From Candidatus Obscuribacterales bacterium (GTDB lineage: Bacteria; Cyanobacteriota; Vampirovibrionia; Obscuribacterales; Obscuribacteraceae), in assembly GCA_020050685.1 (NCBI GenBank), contig JAGVKG010000026.1, positions 1 to 64,000 on the forward strand: DNA of 64,000 bases, read 5' to 3'. The notes under the pieces were generated by a model that saw nothing but the letters and a program-made list of their open reading frames with translations, was not told the origin of the DNA and did not search any database. How positions within the stretch are numbered: position 1 is the first letter of the stretch; the number at the start of each line of letters is the position of its first letter. Made by a program: the position numbers and the translations under genes. Positions 37,139-45,964 of the stretch are shown piece after piece.

Positions 37139-38695
37139 TTACTTGAGCAGCAAGGGTTTGCTCGCAGTCAAGTTAGCCACGGAAATCATGCCGATATCAT
37201 GAAGCAGTCTTGCTTGCGAAACATTATAGGCAACCAAAGCTTGGGCATCTTCAATCTGAGCTGAAGTGTAGTCTTCTTGGGCTTTAAGAATGTCGATATT
37301 TTTTCCCACCCCGTGCTGAAAGCGCAATTGTGCCAATCGCAATTCTTCATAGGAGGATTCTACCTTGGTTTGCGTTTCCTCACGTTTACGATGCGCGCTC
37401 AACGTATGTAAAAATGACTTCCGCACCTGGCTGATAACTGTATTAACTTCCTGGTTATAAGCAAGCAAAGACTCTCGTGACTTAGCCTTTGCAGACAAGA
37501 CATTTGCTAAGTCAGCCGTGCCGAGACCTTCTAAGTTCCAGTTGACCGAATAGCCCAAAGTATAAAGCGGGCCAAGTCCGTGACGCACACTCCCAAGCGT
37601 GACTGGCGCAAGCGATCTCACCACAGTCTCGCGGCTACCAGATAATGTATCACCAACTCCCAAAATATTGCCAAAAAATTGGAAAGTCGGTTTAAGTGGT
37701 GCAGCAGAAACTTTTACTTCCTTGCGAGCCGCTAGCCTTTCCTCATTAAATTGTTTCAGTTCCGGTCGGTTGGCCATTGCAGCCTTGAGCAAAAGTGAAG
37801 GCGTGTTAGCCAAATCAACTAGTGCTGTCGCGGCAATTGTCATTGATGCGGGTACAAGGTCAACACCTTGATCAAGATCCAAATATTCGGCAAGCTCTAT
37901 GGCTCGGCTTCTTCTTTCTACTTGTTGATCGATAAGTTTTTGCCTGTCCGAAGAAAGCTGAGTCTTAGATTGCAAAACATCCAATTGTGTAGCCATGCCA
38001 CCATCAAGCAAATTTTGATTTAAATCCAATTGTGCTACCGAAGTTTCCACCGCCTGGATGCGAATATGTAAAACCGCCTCAGCCAATAAGAGATCGTAAT
38101 ATCGTTTTGTCGATTCAAAAAACACATCGCTAATAGTTGCATCTTTTTTATGACGGGAAGCACGATACAAATTGCGATTAGCAAGCGCTCCGTAAAGAAT
38201 TCTGCCGCCGCGATAACCGTAATAGTTGAATCCAGCCCCAGTGATGATGAAAGGTGAATTAAGCTTGACTGTCTCACTGGCTCCAATAAAAAATGGAATA
38301 TTCGGCTGCCCCAATAAATATTGATAGCGAAAACCTGTGTTTATGTTCGGCAAGAATTTGCCATAAGAAGAAGCAAGTGTCCACTTACGCGATTTTTGCT
38401 GTTCTTGCCTTATGCCTACATCGAGGTTATGCAGGAGCGCCTGATCTAAAACATCAGGCAAGGAAATATTACGCGAGCTACTTGAATCCAGAGAGAATGG
38501 ATCGAGATAATCAGAAATGGTAATCAGAGCCTTAAGGTTAGGCTGTGATAGTTCAATTTTGTCTGCCACTTCTGCAGATGCCGGCAAAATTGACAAACTA
38601 ACTAAATTAGCCAAGTTAACTAAAAGCGAAATTGCTATCGCCACGGGCATTTTATGCAGGATATTTTTTCGATTGATCATCTCAACTACCCTCAT
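37139..38695 (-). CDS. TolC-family outer-membrane efflux protein
   Basis: A 518-residue outer-membrane channel with a signal peptide ending ILPASAEVA. Two outer-membrane-efflux repeats are visible, each with long coiled helices: LPDVLDQALLHNLDVGIRQEQQ ... VETSVAQLDLNQNLLDGGMATQLDVLQSKTQL and, in the second half, NTVISQVRKSFLHTLSAH ... LAQLRFQHGVGKNIDILKAQEDYTSAQ. It is the last gene of the ABC exporter operon, and its ATG overlaps the stop of the preceding permease (ATGA). It should be the dedicated exit duct for the YbhGFSR-like pump. Confidence 0.9.
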   Translation of the reverse strand: MRVVEMINRKNILHKMPVAIAISLLVNLANLVSLSILPASAEVADKIELSQPNLKALITISDYLDPFSLDSSSSRNISLPDVLDQALLHNLDVGIRQEQQKSRKWTLASSYGKFLPNINTGFRYQYLLGQPNIPFFIGASETVKLNSPFIITGAGFNYYGYRGGRILYGALANRNLYRASRHKKDATISDVFFESTKRYYDLLLAEAVLHIRIQAVETSVAQLDLNQNLLDGGMATQLDVLQSKTQLSSDRQKLIDQQVERRSRAIELAEYLDLDQGVDLVPASMTIAATALVDLANTPSLLLKAAMANRPELKQFNEERLAARKEVKVSAAPLKPTFQFFGNILGVGDTLSGSRETVVRSLAPVTLGSVRHGLGPLYTLGYSVNWNLEGLGTADLANVLSAKAKSRESLLAYNQEVNTVISQVRKSFLHTLSAHRKREETQTKVESSYEELRLAQLRFQHGVGKNIDILKAQEDYTSAQIEDAQALVAYNVSQARLLHDIGMISVANLTASKPLLLK

Positions 38696-39825
38696 GCAAG
38701 TTGCTTCCGGAAACGGTAAGCACTAATGCTCATTAGGACAAAGGCAAAACAAAGTAAGGCACAAATACTGGGCCACAAAAGATCAAGCCCAACGCCTTTT
38801 AAGAGCACGCCCTTAATGCAAACAATAAAGTAACGCAGGGGGTTGAACAAAGACAAACCTCTAAAAAATGGCGGCATACTTTCCAAAGGTGTCATGGCAC
38901 CAGAAAGTTGAATAGTCGGCATATTAATGAAGAAGGCGACAAGCATGGCTTGTCTTTGGTTATGGCAAACAGTAGCCAAGGCAATACCTACAGCAATGAC
39001 AACAAAAATAGAAAGAAAAGCGACAACAATAAGAGTGAGTGGATTGCCGCGGAAAGGCAGGTGAAAAATCAACATAGCCACTGCCAAACTGACTCCCAAA
39101 TTGGCATAAAGCACAACCACCAAAGGAACAATTTTGGCCAAGAGAATTTCCGCCGAAGTTACTGGTGTCATCAAAAGTTGTTCCATTGTGCCTGTTTCTT
39201 TTTCTCGCAAAAGCGTGGCAGACGAAACAAGAATTCCAGATATAACCAAAAGCATGCCCATAACACCAGGCAAGAAAAACCAAGCGGCAATTAAGCCGGG
39301 ATTATATAAAAACACGGCATTGTTTTTAATTGCATCGTTGACTCTGGCATTACGAGGATTTTGATCAATAGCAAAATCGTTGATGATTTGATAAGTGTAT
39401 GAAGAAGCAATGCCTGCCGTATTAGCATCCACACCATCCAATACCATTTGCACACTGGCTGGGCGTTCTGCCTTCACTTTACGCTCAAACTCAGGTGGAA
39501 TAACCATGCCGGCATCCAATTCACCATTGCGCACCTGGCCAAACAAAGATTCCGGATTGCCACCACTAGGGAATAAATCAAAAACCTCGTTTCTGATAAA
39601 TGCAAAAACCAGATCCCGAGAAATGGGCGAATTAGAATAATCAAGCACGCCAAGACGCAGATGCTCGACTTCCGGACTAAGCGCCAGACCATACATACAA
39701 AGCTGAATCACAGGCGTCAGCACAATCATAAAGATCAACTGCCGGTTGCGCAAAAGTTGCAGAAACTCTTTTTTAAGAAGAGCTGCAAAACTGCTTTCAA
39801 AAAGTAGCGACCTCAATTCAACCAT
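38692..39825 (-). CDS. ABC-2 type exporter permease (YbhR-like)
   Basis: A 377-residue permease with one N-terminal transmembrane helix (LIFMIVLTPVIQLCMYGLAL), a periplasmic domain of about 150 residues, and a five-helix ABC-2 core. It includes the typical LREKETGTMEQLLMTPVTSAEILLAKI segment (the LREKExGTMEQL coupling motif, about residue 225). Such permeases work as a heterodimer with the paralogous gene just upstream (4 bp gap). In E. coli YbhS/YbhR export drugs or cations. Complete length. Confidence 0.9.
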   Translation of the reverse strand: MVELRSLLFESSFAALLKKEFLQLLRNRQLIFMIVLTPVIQLCMYGLALSPEVEHLRLGVLDYSNSPISRDLVFAFIRNEVFDLFPSGGNPESLFGQVRNGELDAGMVIPPEFERKVKAERPASVQMVLDGVDANTAGIASSYTYQIINDFAIDQNPRNARVNDAIKNNAVFLYNPGLIAAWFFLPGVMGMLLVISGILVSSATLLREKETGTMEQLLMTPVTSAEILLAKIVPLVVVLYANLGVSLAVAMLIFHLPFRGNPLTLIVVAFLSIFVVIAVGIALATVCHNQRQAMLVAFFINMPTIQLSGAMTPLESMPPFFRGLSLFNPLRYFIVCIKGVLLKGVGLDLLWPSICALLCFAFVLMSISAYRFRKQLA

Positions 39826-39829
39826 TTCC

Positions 39830-40978
39830 TCACGCCTTTAATTCCATTTTCTTCATGCCTTGGCAAGCAACAAAGAAAAAGAAAATACACAAACCAATTA
39901 GAACCAAGGGTATATTCCAATGCGCCAACCATGATCCTCCGCGAATAAAAGCATCACGCGAAGCTTCAATGTAATAACGAGCCGCGACCAAATTGGATAA
40001 CAGCGAAATTGGATAAGCAATGTTGCGCAAAGGATAAATAAATCCGCTCAACAACATCGAACCCAAGAAACCGACCATGGCACAGACTTGCACGGCAGCC
40101 ATTTGATTGGAAGTTCGCGAGCCTGCCCACAAGCCAAATACCACGCCACTAAATACATAAAGCATGGTGCAAATGGAAAATGCAATGATGTCGCCGACAA
40201 AGGGCACATGAAAAATAAAGATGCCTTCAAAAATCACAAGCACTGCTTCCACCATGCCAATCAAGAAATAAGCAATGGCTTTACCCAAAATTAGCTCCGG
40301 AGCCGTAATGCTCGAGGCATACAATTGCAAAATAGTGCCTTGCTCCTTTTCGCGCACCAGAGCAAAAGCAGAAAGCAAGGCTGGAAAGATCCAAGTAACA
40401 AGAGCAATAGCGCCAGGCACAATGTGCAATGCTTCTTTCCGACCGGGATTGAACCACAAGCGCGTACGGGCAGTAATGGTTCCCCGTTTATGCGGCAAAT
40501 GATTTTCATTCATAAAATTTTGCGTCAGCGCATAAAAGCCATTTTTGACAATGCGAGCATTGTTAACATCGGTGGCATCAACCAACAATTGCATATTGGC
40601 TGTTTGTTCAGACTTAATTCGGCGAGAAAATTCCGGAGGAATGATCAACGATGCCCTGGCATCTCCACTTTCAATTGGGGCAATTGCACTTTGCCGTTTA
40701 TGCGAGACAAAGCCAAAACCTTGCACCGGTTCAAATTGATTGGTGGCAAAAATGCTGCCGACATAATCGCGACTGACTTTACCCACATCATAGTTGTAAA
40801 CAACGACAGGAATATTTTTGGCCTCGAGCCTTGTGGCATAACCATACATGAGCATAGCCATAAAGGGCAAAAGATAGGCAAGAGCAACCGTCAAATAATC
40901 GCGGCGAAATTGGGCAAGCTCTTTAAGCGCTTGGGCCATGGACCGGGCAATAATTCTTTTCAAGGCAACTGGCTGCAT
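39830..40978 (-). CDS. ABC-2 type exporter permease (YbhS-like)
   Basis: A paralogue of the downstream permease with the same order: N-terminal helix (LTVALAYLLPFMAMLMYGYA), large periplasmic domain, then LVREKEQGTILQLYASSITAPELILGKA and five further helices. The Met at 40978 is preferred; it follows the ATPase stop by one base (TAA-G-ATG). A longer frame reaching 41023 would overlap the ATPase gene by 44 bp. It pairs with the other permease and the dual ATPase. Confidence 0.88.
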   Translation of the reverse strand: MQPVALKRIIARSMAQALKELAQFRRDYLTVALAYLLPFMAMLMYGYATRLEAKNIPVVVYNYDVGKVSRDYVGSIFATNQFEPVQGFGFVSHKRQSAIAPIESGDARASLIIPPEFSRRIKSEQTANMQLLVDATDVNNARIVKNGFYALTQNFMNENHLPHKRGTITARTRLWFNPGRKEALHIVPGAIALVTWIFPALLSAFALVREKEQGTILQLYASSITAPELILGKAIAYFLIGMVEAVLVIFEGIFIFHVPFVGDIIAFSICTMLYVFSGVVFGLWAGSRTSNQMAAVQVCAMVGFLGSMLLSGFIYPLRNIAYPISLLSNLVAARYYIEASRDAFIRGGSWLAHWNIPLVLIGLCIFFFFVACQGMKKMELKA

Positions 40979-40979
40979 C

Positions 40980-42908
40980 TTAATCACCACGCCTTCTTCT
41001 GTGCACGATGCCAATAAAAGCATCTTCCAATGAAAATGGCACTATCCGTCGGGAAACGATTTGAATATTTTCGCGAGCAAACAGTTGTTCCACTGCTTGC
41101 TTCTCACTTTCTTTGCCTTCAGCAACAATATGCAAACGATCACCAAAAATAGACACGCGCCAAGGTTCAATTACCGATTTGATAATGTCATAAGACTTTT
41201 GAATCTGATCGGTTTTCAATTCAATCAGCTGACCAGGTTGCATTTGCTTGATTTCGCTAGGAGTGCCTTGAGCAACTAATTCACCAGCGTCCATGAAACC
41301 AAGTTGCTGGCAATGTTCTGCTTCTTCCAGAAAGTGCGTGGTTACAAGAACTGCCGTGCCATCATCAGCAAATTGCCGAATGTAATGCCAAAGCTGGCGG
41401 CGCCCCATCGGATCAACTCCGGATGTCGGCTCATCTAAAAACAAAATTGAAGGCTTGTGCAAGACAGAAGCTGCAAAGGAAAGTTTTTGCTTCCAGCCAC
41501 CTGGCAAAGAAGCAGCAAAAGTATTTTCTTGTCCATAAAGTTCGAAAGTGGAAAGCGCCCAATCTAATCGTGCTTTACGATACTGAACTGGGATTTGATA
41601 AACCCCACAATAAAAATTCAAATTCTCTAACACCGTCAGGTCATCATACAAAACAAACTTTTGGCTCATATAACCAATTTGCTTGCGCAATTCAATTTTG
41701 CGCAAATCACTCTTATGTCCAGCCAGCATCATCTCGCCACTTGAGGCTTCCAAAAGTCCACAAAGCATTTTGATTGTCGTGGTCTTGCCAGCACCATTTG
41801 CCCCGAGTAATCCATATATCTCGCCATACTTAACAGTCAAGGTGACGTCCTTAACAGCTTGGAAATGACCAAAATGTTTGTTTATATTTCTAGCAGCAAT
41901 CGCTTCGCCCACATGCTTTTGCCAATCGACGACATGCGGGAAGTCCGCCAATTTTGTTTCGTGACCTTCTTTCAAACTAGCGACAAAGACATTTTCCAAA
42001 GTTGGTGCTTGTTTTTCCACTGATATTGTCAAATTAGACATGGTTGTCCCGAGCGAATTGATTTGTTCAACGCCCAGATCAGGGTTTTGCACAAGAACAT
42101 CCAAACGATCACCAAACTCTTGCACATCAGCAATATTAGTTTGGAGGCTAGCAATAACTGCTTTTATTTCTTCCAAACGATTGCTTCTCACTTCCAAGCG
42201 CGCCAGGTGCAAATCGTCTTTCATCTGATTTGGCGTGCCGTGTTTAAGAATCTTGCCTTTATGCAAAAGGGCAATGCGATTGCAACGCTCTGCCTCATCC
42301 AAATAAGGTGTGGCAACGGCAACCGTTACACCTTCGGCAGCAATTGAGGCCAAAACATCCCAAAAATCTCGGCGCGAAATCGGATCTACTCCGGTTGTCG
42401 GTTCATCTAAAAGCAATACAGAAGGTCTTGCCACCAAAGCACAACACAACGCCAGCTTCTGCTTCATGCCACCAGACAGCTGCCCAGCCAAACGTCCTTC
42501 AAAGCGATCGAGATCCATTAAGCGCAAATACTTTTCTTTTCGAGCGCGAAATTCATCTGGCGGTACTTCCCGTATGCGGGCCGCATACTCCATGTTTTCG
42601 GCAATGCTTAGATCTGTATATAAGGAAAAGACTTGCGTTAAATAACCAATTTGCAAACGTGCATCGCGGGGATTCTTGTCAATGACAAAAACCTGCCCAC
42701 CACTTTCCTGCATAATGCCTGCCAGGATATGAAAGGCTGTCGTCTTGCCTGCACCATCCGGACCAATCAAGCCAAAGATTTCGCCTGACTGAATGGAAAA
42801 ACTGACGCGATCTAATGCCTTAAGGTCGCCATAAACTTTTGTCAAATCGTTTACGGAGACAATTGGTCTTAGTTCATTAATGCTAGAGGTATCAGCGTGC
42901 ATTATCAC
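40980..42908 (-). CDS. Fused dual ABC ATPase (YbhF-like)
   Basis: A 642-residue protein with two complete nucleotide-binding domains. The first has Walker A GPDGAGKTT (about residue 53), signature LSGGMKQKLALCCALVARP and Walker B LLLDEPTTGVDP. The second has GANGAGKTTT (about 365), LPGGWKQKLSFAASVLHKP and LFLDEPTSGVDP. The second signature begins LPGG rather than LSGG, a mild departure. It uses a GTG start (or ATG two codons later) and overlaps the HlyD gene by 17 bp. It powers the two ABC-2 permeases. Confidence 0.93.
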   Translation of the reverse strand: MIMHADTSSINELRPIVSVNDLTKVYGDLKALDRVSFSIQSGEIFGLIGPDGAGKTTAFHILAGIMQESGGQVFVIDKNPRDARLQIGYLTQVFSLYTDLSIAENMEYAARIREVPPDEFRARKEKYLRLMDLDRFEGRLAGQLSGGMKQKLALCCALVARPSVLLLDEPTTGVDPISRRDFWDVLASIAAEGVTVAVATPYLDEAERCNRIALLHKGKILKHGTPNQMKDDLHLARLEVRSNRLEEIKAVIASLQTNIADVQEFGDRLDVLVQNPDLGVEQINSLGTTMSNLTISVEKQAPTLENVFVASLKEGHETKLADFPHVVDWQKHVGEAIAARNINKHFGHFQAVKDVTLTVKYGEIYGLLGANGAGKTTTIKMLCGLLEASSGEMMLAGHKSDLRKIELRKQIGYMSQKFVLYDDLTVLENLNFYCGVYQIPVQYRKARLDWALSTFELYGQENTFAASLPGGWKQKLSFAASVLHKPSILFLDEPTSGVDPMGRRQLWHYIRQFADDGTAVLVTTHFLEEAEHCQQLGFMDAGELVAQGTPSEIKQMQPGQLIELKTDQIQKSYDIIKSVIEPWRVSIFGDRLHIVAEGKESEKQAVEQLFARENIQIVSRRIVPFSLEDAFIGIVHRRRRGD

Positions 42909-44160
42909 TTGCCAGAATCAACTCGGCATCAGCCGGCATTCCTGGTTTTGCATAACCTCCTGGTTGGTGAATAGCAACTTTGATGCCAAACACTTGTTTT
43001 ACCCGATCGCTTTTGAAGTAAATATTTTCTGGCGTGAAAGAGCCTTCCGGATCAATTTGAATTACTTCGCCTTCCATTGGTTTGTTTGGCTTAGCATCAA
43101 GATAGACACGGGCTTTCTGACCGACTCGCACATTGCCGATATCTTGCTCTGGCACGTAACCACGCAAATAAACAGTATCCAAATTGATAATTGAAAGCAG
43201 CGTTTGTCCAGGCACCACTACCGCACCAGGCTCAACTGCCCTGGCTGTAATCACGCCATCAATCGGACTAAGAATTTTTAGATATGCAACATTTGCCTTA
43301 ACATGATCACGATCGGCAGTGGCATTTGCGACTTCATGCTCCGATCGTTTGAGAGCATGCTCGGCTTGAATCAATTGCTTTTTCAAAGACAACATTTCAG
43401 CATTTTGAATTTGAGGAGAAAGACGACTGGAGCGCGCCATACCTAATTGACCGTTGGCCGCTTGCAATTGCTTTCGCGCTGCCTCCACTGCGGCACGACG
43501 CGACTTAACCACAGCCTGACTAGTTTCATGCGTGGTTACCGCTTGATCATATTCATCTTTAGTAACGGCCAGCTTCGATACCAAAAACTCGTATCTTTGC
43601 TTGCGAACGGCAGCCAATTGTAAATCGGCAAGCGATTGAGCAAGCAAGGCTTCCGCTTCGCTCAGTTGCGCTTGATTGCGAGCAACATTTGCTTGCGCCT
43701 CACGAATCCGCCCCTGCGAATCTTCACCAGCTTGACTGATACGCAAGCGCGATTCATCAATTTGGTTTTTCACCGATTCTATTTTGTAGCGACTTTCCTC
43801 AACTGCCTCTTCCGCTTTGCCAATACGCGCTTCGCTGCCACGCAATTGGGCTTGCACATCGTCATCGCTAACTTGGACAATCAATTGCCCTTTCTTTACA
43901 TATTCGCCTTCACGGACAGCAACAAAATCAACTCTGCCACCAATTTTGGGACCGACATTGGTTTCATAACCTTCAATTCGGCCACTGACAAACAAGGAAT
44001 TCTTTTTGGCCGCTTGATTGAAGAAGAAATATATCGAGCCAGCAATTAGCAAAACAAGAAGCAAGCCGAGCCCAATGAAGACAGGCTTCTTGTCATGTGC
44101 CTTATTTGGGGATACCGGCTTGGAAGCCGGTGCGGCATATTGTCCCGGAGCACCAGTCAT
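42892..44160 (-). CDS. HlyD-family membrane fusion protein (YbhG-like)
   Basis: A 422-residue periplasmic adaptor with a single N-terminal transmembrane helix (FIGLGLLLVLLIAGSIYFFF). The biotinyl-lipoyl half-domain is VGPKIGGRVDFVAVREGEYV, followed by a very long alpha-helical hairpin (residues about 100-265, coiled-coil rich in Ala/Gln/Glu) and the closing barrel (SPIDGVITARAVEPGAVVVPG). It links the inner-membrane ABC exporter to the TolC protein encoded in the same operon. It is the first gene, with AAGGAG before the ATG, and lies divergent from the tetR gene. Confidence 0.92.
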   Translation of the reverse strand: MTGAPGQYAAPASKPVSPNKAHDKKPVFIGLGLLLVLLIAGSIYFFFNQAAKKNSLFVSGRIEGYETNVGPKIGGRVDFVAVREGEYVKKGQLIVQVSDDDVQAQLRGSEARIGKAEEAVEESRYKIESVKNQIDESRLRISQAGEDSQGRIREAQANVARNQAQLSEAEALLAQSLADLQLAAVRKQRYEFLVSKLAVTKDEYDQAVTTHETSQAVVKSRRAAVEAARKQLQAANGQLGMARSSRLSPQIQNAEMLSLKKQLIQAEHALKRSEHEVANATADRDHVKANVAYLKILSPIDGVITARAVEPGAVVVPGQTLLSIINLDTVYLRGYVPEQDIGNVRVGQKARVYLDAKPNKPMEGEVIQIDPEGSFTPENIYFKSDRVKQVFGIKVAIHQPGGYAKPGMPADAELILASDNAR

Positions 44161-44260
44161 CTTGTCTTCTCCTTAATGCCAGCTTGGCCGGCACCGTCAT
44201 ACCAATTGATTTCGCTTTGGAATCTATACAAGTTCATATATAGGTTCATATTCAGGGCCC

Positions 44261-44266
44261 TATAAT
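44261..44266 (+). promoter_or_regulatory. Probable -10 box of the tetR-family gene
   Basis: TATAAT lies just upstream of the 24-bp palindrome, so transcription would start inside or beside the palindrome. No good -35 box is seen at 17 bp, which fits either a regulated or a weak promoter. Confidence 0.4.
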
Positions 44267-44274
44267 TTTAGCAC

Positions 44275-44298
44275 ACCATACATACATGTATGTATGGT
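44275..44298. promoter_or_regulatory. Perfect 24-bp palindrome, probable TetR operator
   Basis: The half-site ACCATACATACA is followed directly by its exact reverse complement. It lies in the 184-bp gap between the divergent HlyD-family and tetR-family genes, the classical position for a TetR-family operator controlling both. Two copies of GTTCATAT (44232-44252) lie alongside and may belong to the exporter promoter. Confidence 0.75.
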
Positions 44299-44344
44299 AT
44301 AAATGGAGAAGATTTGATTTGGGAATCATTGTCGGAGTCAAAAG

Positions 44345-45025
44345 GTGAAAGTCAAAGCAGGCAAAATCCAAACAGGAAAAGCCAAAACAGGAAAAGCCAA
44401 TTCGCGTCATCGCAAGGTGGCAACACCACCGCTCACAACGCGCAACAAGCGACAACAAATTGTTGACGCGGCTATCGACGTTTTTCTCCGCCATGGATAT
44501 TCCGCCACCACCTTGTTAAAAGTGGCAGAAGAAGCCGGCGTAATTCGCGCCACAATCTACAGCCACTTTCCCGACAAAGAAGCACTCTTTGCCGCAATTA
44601 TCGAAGAGCTAACAATCAATCGCCTCGGCCCAAATCTCGAAGAAAGTATTCAAGATCTCTCACCGCGCGAATTTGTGCTTTTCTTGAGAGACATGGTCAA
44701 GCGCCGCAGCAAGGACAAACAATACCTAGCACTTTTACGCACGGTAATCGGTGAATCGGAACGATTCCCGGAACTGTCCAGAATGTATTTCAATACAATT
44801 TATTCCAAAGGCATGACAATCGCCCACAAATATTTGCACAACCACAAAGAGCTGCGCTTCAAAGATCCAATGGCCGCTTCAATTGTTGTCTGCGGCTCAA
44901 TGATGGCCTGGCTAATTCAACAAGAGTTATTGCACGGCAAAGAAATCGCCCCAATGAGCGTAGACGCAGTGGCAGATACAATCATCGATTTGTTATCGCC
45001 GCGCATTGCGACACGCAAAAGATAA
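44345..45025 (+). CDS. TetR-family transcriptional regulator
   Basis: A 226-residue repressor-type protein. A basic, Lys-rich N-terminal extension (about 35 residues) precedes the HTH domain: KRQQIVDAAIDVFLRHGYSATTLLKVAEEAG, then VIRATIYSHFPDKEALFAAI, the standard recognition-helix and exit motif. The C-terminal ligand domain is helical. GTG is the start, with GGAG seven bases upstream. It is divergent from the ybhGFSR-tolC-like operon, as CecR (YbiH) is in E. coli, so it most likely represses the exporter and itself until a drug binds. Confidence 0.9.
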   Translation: MKVKAGKIQTGKAKTGKANSRHRKVATPPLTTRNKRQQIVDAAIDVFLRHGYSATTLLKVAEEAGVIRATIYSHFPDKEALFAAIIEELTINRLGPNLEESIQDLSPREFVLFLRDMVKRRSKDKQYLALLRTVIGESERFPELSRMYFNTIYSKGMTIAHKYLHNHKELRFKDPMAASIVVCGSMMAWLIQQELLHGKEIAPMSVDAVADTIIDLLSPRIATRKR

Positions 45026-45030
45026 TTAGA

Positions 45031-45864
45031 TCACTTCTTATTCTTGCGATCCGCGTAATATTGCTCAAAGTCTCGCCATACGGGCGGCGACTGATCAGCT
45101 TGTTTAAAGAGCACAAGATTGACCTCGAAATCCCTCGGAGCCAATCGCGCCAAGCCGGAAAATGGTCGGCTAAACACATGCAACAAAACCAAATTTAGGG
45201 ACAAACCCAATGCAATTAGACCAGTGTTCAGGCACTGGATAAAAAGCCCGTGACCACAAAGCAAATAAGTAAAGAGCATTATGCTGATACAGCCCATAAT
45301 CACCACGATCCACAAAATAGCCGGGCACCAATAATTAAGTGCAGCCACGCGAGTGCGACGACTCTCCCCCAAGTCCTTCATGGAAGCGACTATCGAATCG
45401 TGTATGTTGCTTTCCCGATTATCGGCGGGAATAAAAGACAAACACTCATCCCACAACTGTTGATAGACCGCCCAAGCATGACCGCTAGTCTTGCTTTGTT
45501 CCATAAGCGGCCACTCTTCGGCAATCACAGTTTGACAGTAGTCACGGCAGGTGTCTCGAATTATGTACCTTTCCGGTGTGGGCAATCCGCGCGCCAGACG
45601 AAAAACACTCGCTACATCATTAGCTTCCCGGTTCACACCTTCGCGAGCTTCATGAAAGCGATTCATTGCGCCGACCACAAGAAAGCCAATCAAGACGGAA
45701 AACAATGTTCCAGTAATTGCCATCATTGGATCGGTGATATCGTGATTTTGCCTAAGGAAACGATAGTACTTGAAGCGCCTGACGATTAACAACCCGCCAA
45801 TGGAAATGGCAACCACTGCAGCAACAAAGGTAATCGCAAGTAAAATCTTCAGTATCAAACCCAC
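45031..45864 (-). CDS. DUF4239 (bestrophin-like) membrane protein
   Basis: A 277-residue protein with four hydrophobic segments in two pairs: residues 1-27 (ILKILLAITFVAAVVAISIGGLLI) and near 50 (ITGTLFSVLIGFLVVGAMN), then two near 185-235 (CPAILWIVVIMGCISIMLFTYLL; TGLIALGLSLNLVLLHVFSRPF). The spacing and the FHEAREGVNREANDVASVFRLARGLP cytoplasmic helix fit the DUF4239 family. Function is unknown; the bestrophin name rests on distant similarity. It uses a GTG start and is tail-to-tail with the tetR gene, 5 bp apart. Confidence 0.8.
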   Translation of the reverse strand: MGLILKILLAITFVAAVVAISIGGLLIVRRFKYYRFLRQNHDITDPMMAITGTLFSVLIGFLVVGAMNRFHEAREGVNREANDVASVFRLARGLPTPERYIIRDTCRDYCQTVIAEEWPLMEQSKTSGHAWAVYQQLWDECLSFIPADNRESNIHDSIVASMKDLGESRRTRVAALNYWCPAILWIVVIMGCISIMLFTYLLCGHGLFIQCLNTGLIALGLSLNLVLLHVFSRPFSGLARLAPRDFEVNLVLFKQADQSPPVWRDFEQYYADRKNKK

Positions 45865-45964
45865 ACCTCATTCACGCTTTTCAGCCTGCGCAATAAGTCT
45901 AGCATGGACGGTTGTCACGCATTTAGGATATAGGGGGTCCCTTTTGCAATACAGGTTGAAGTCA

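Noticed and set aside
40325-41017. 230-residue plus-strand frame
   Set aside because: It is antisense to the ABC-2 permease gene; the sequence is His/Asn/Arg-rich noise.
45770-45964. N-terminal extension of the M20 peptidase
   Set aside because: It would overlap the divergent DUF4239 gene start and precede a good signal peptide; the ATG at 45965 is a better start.
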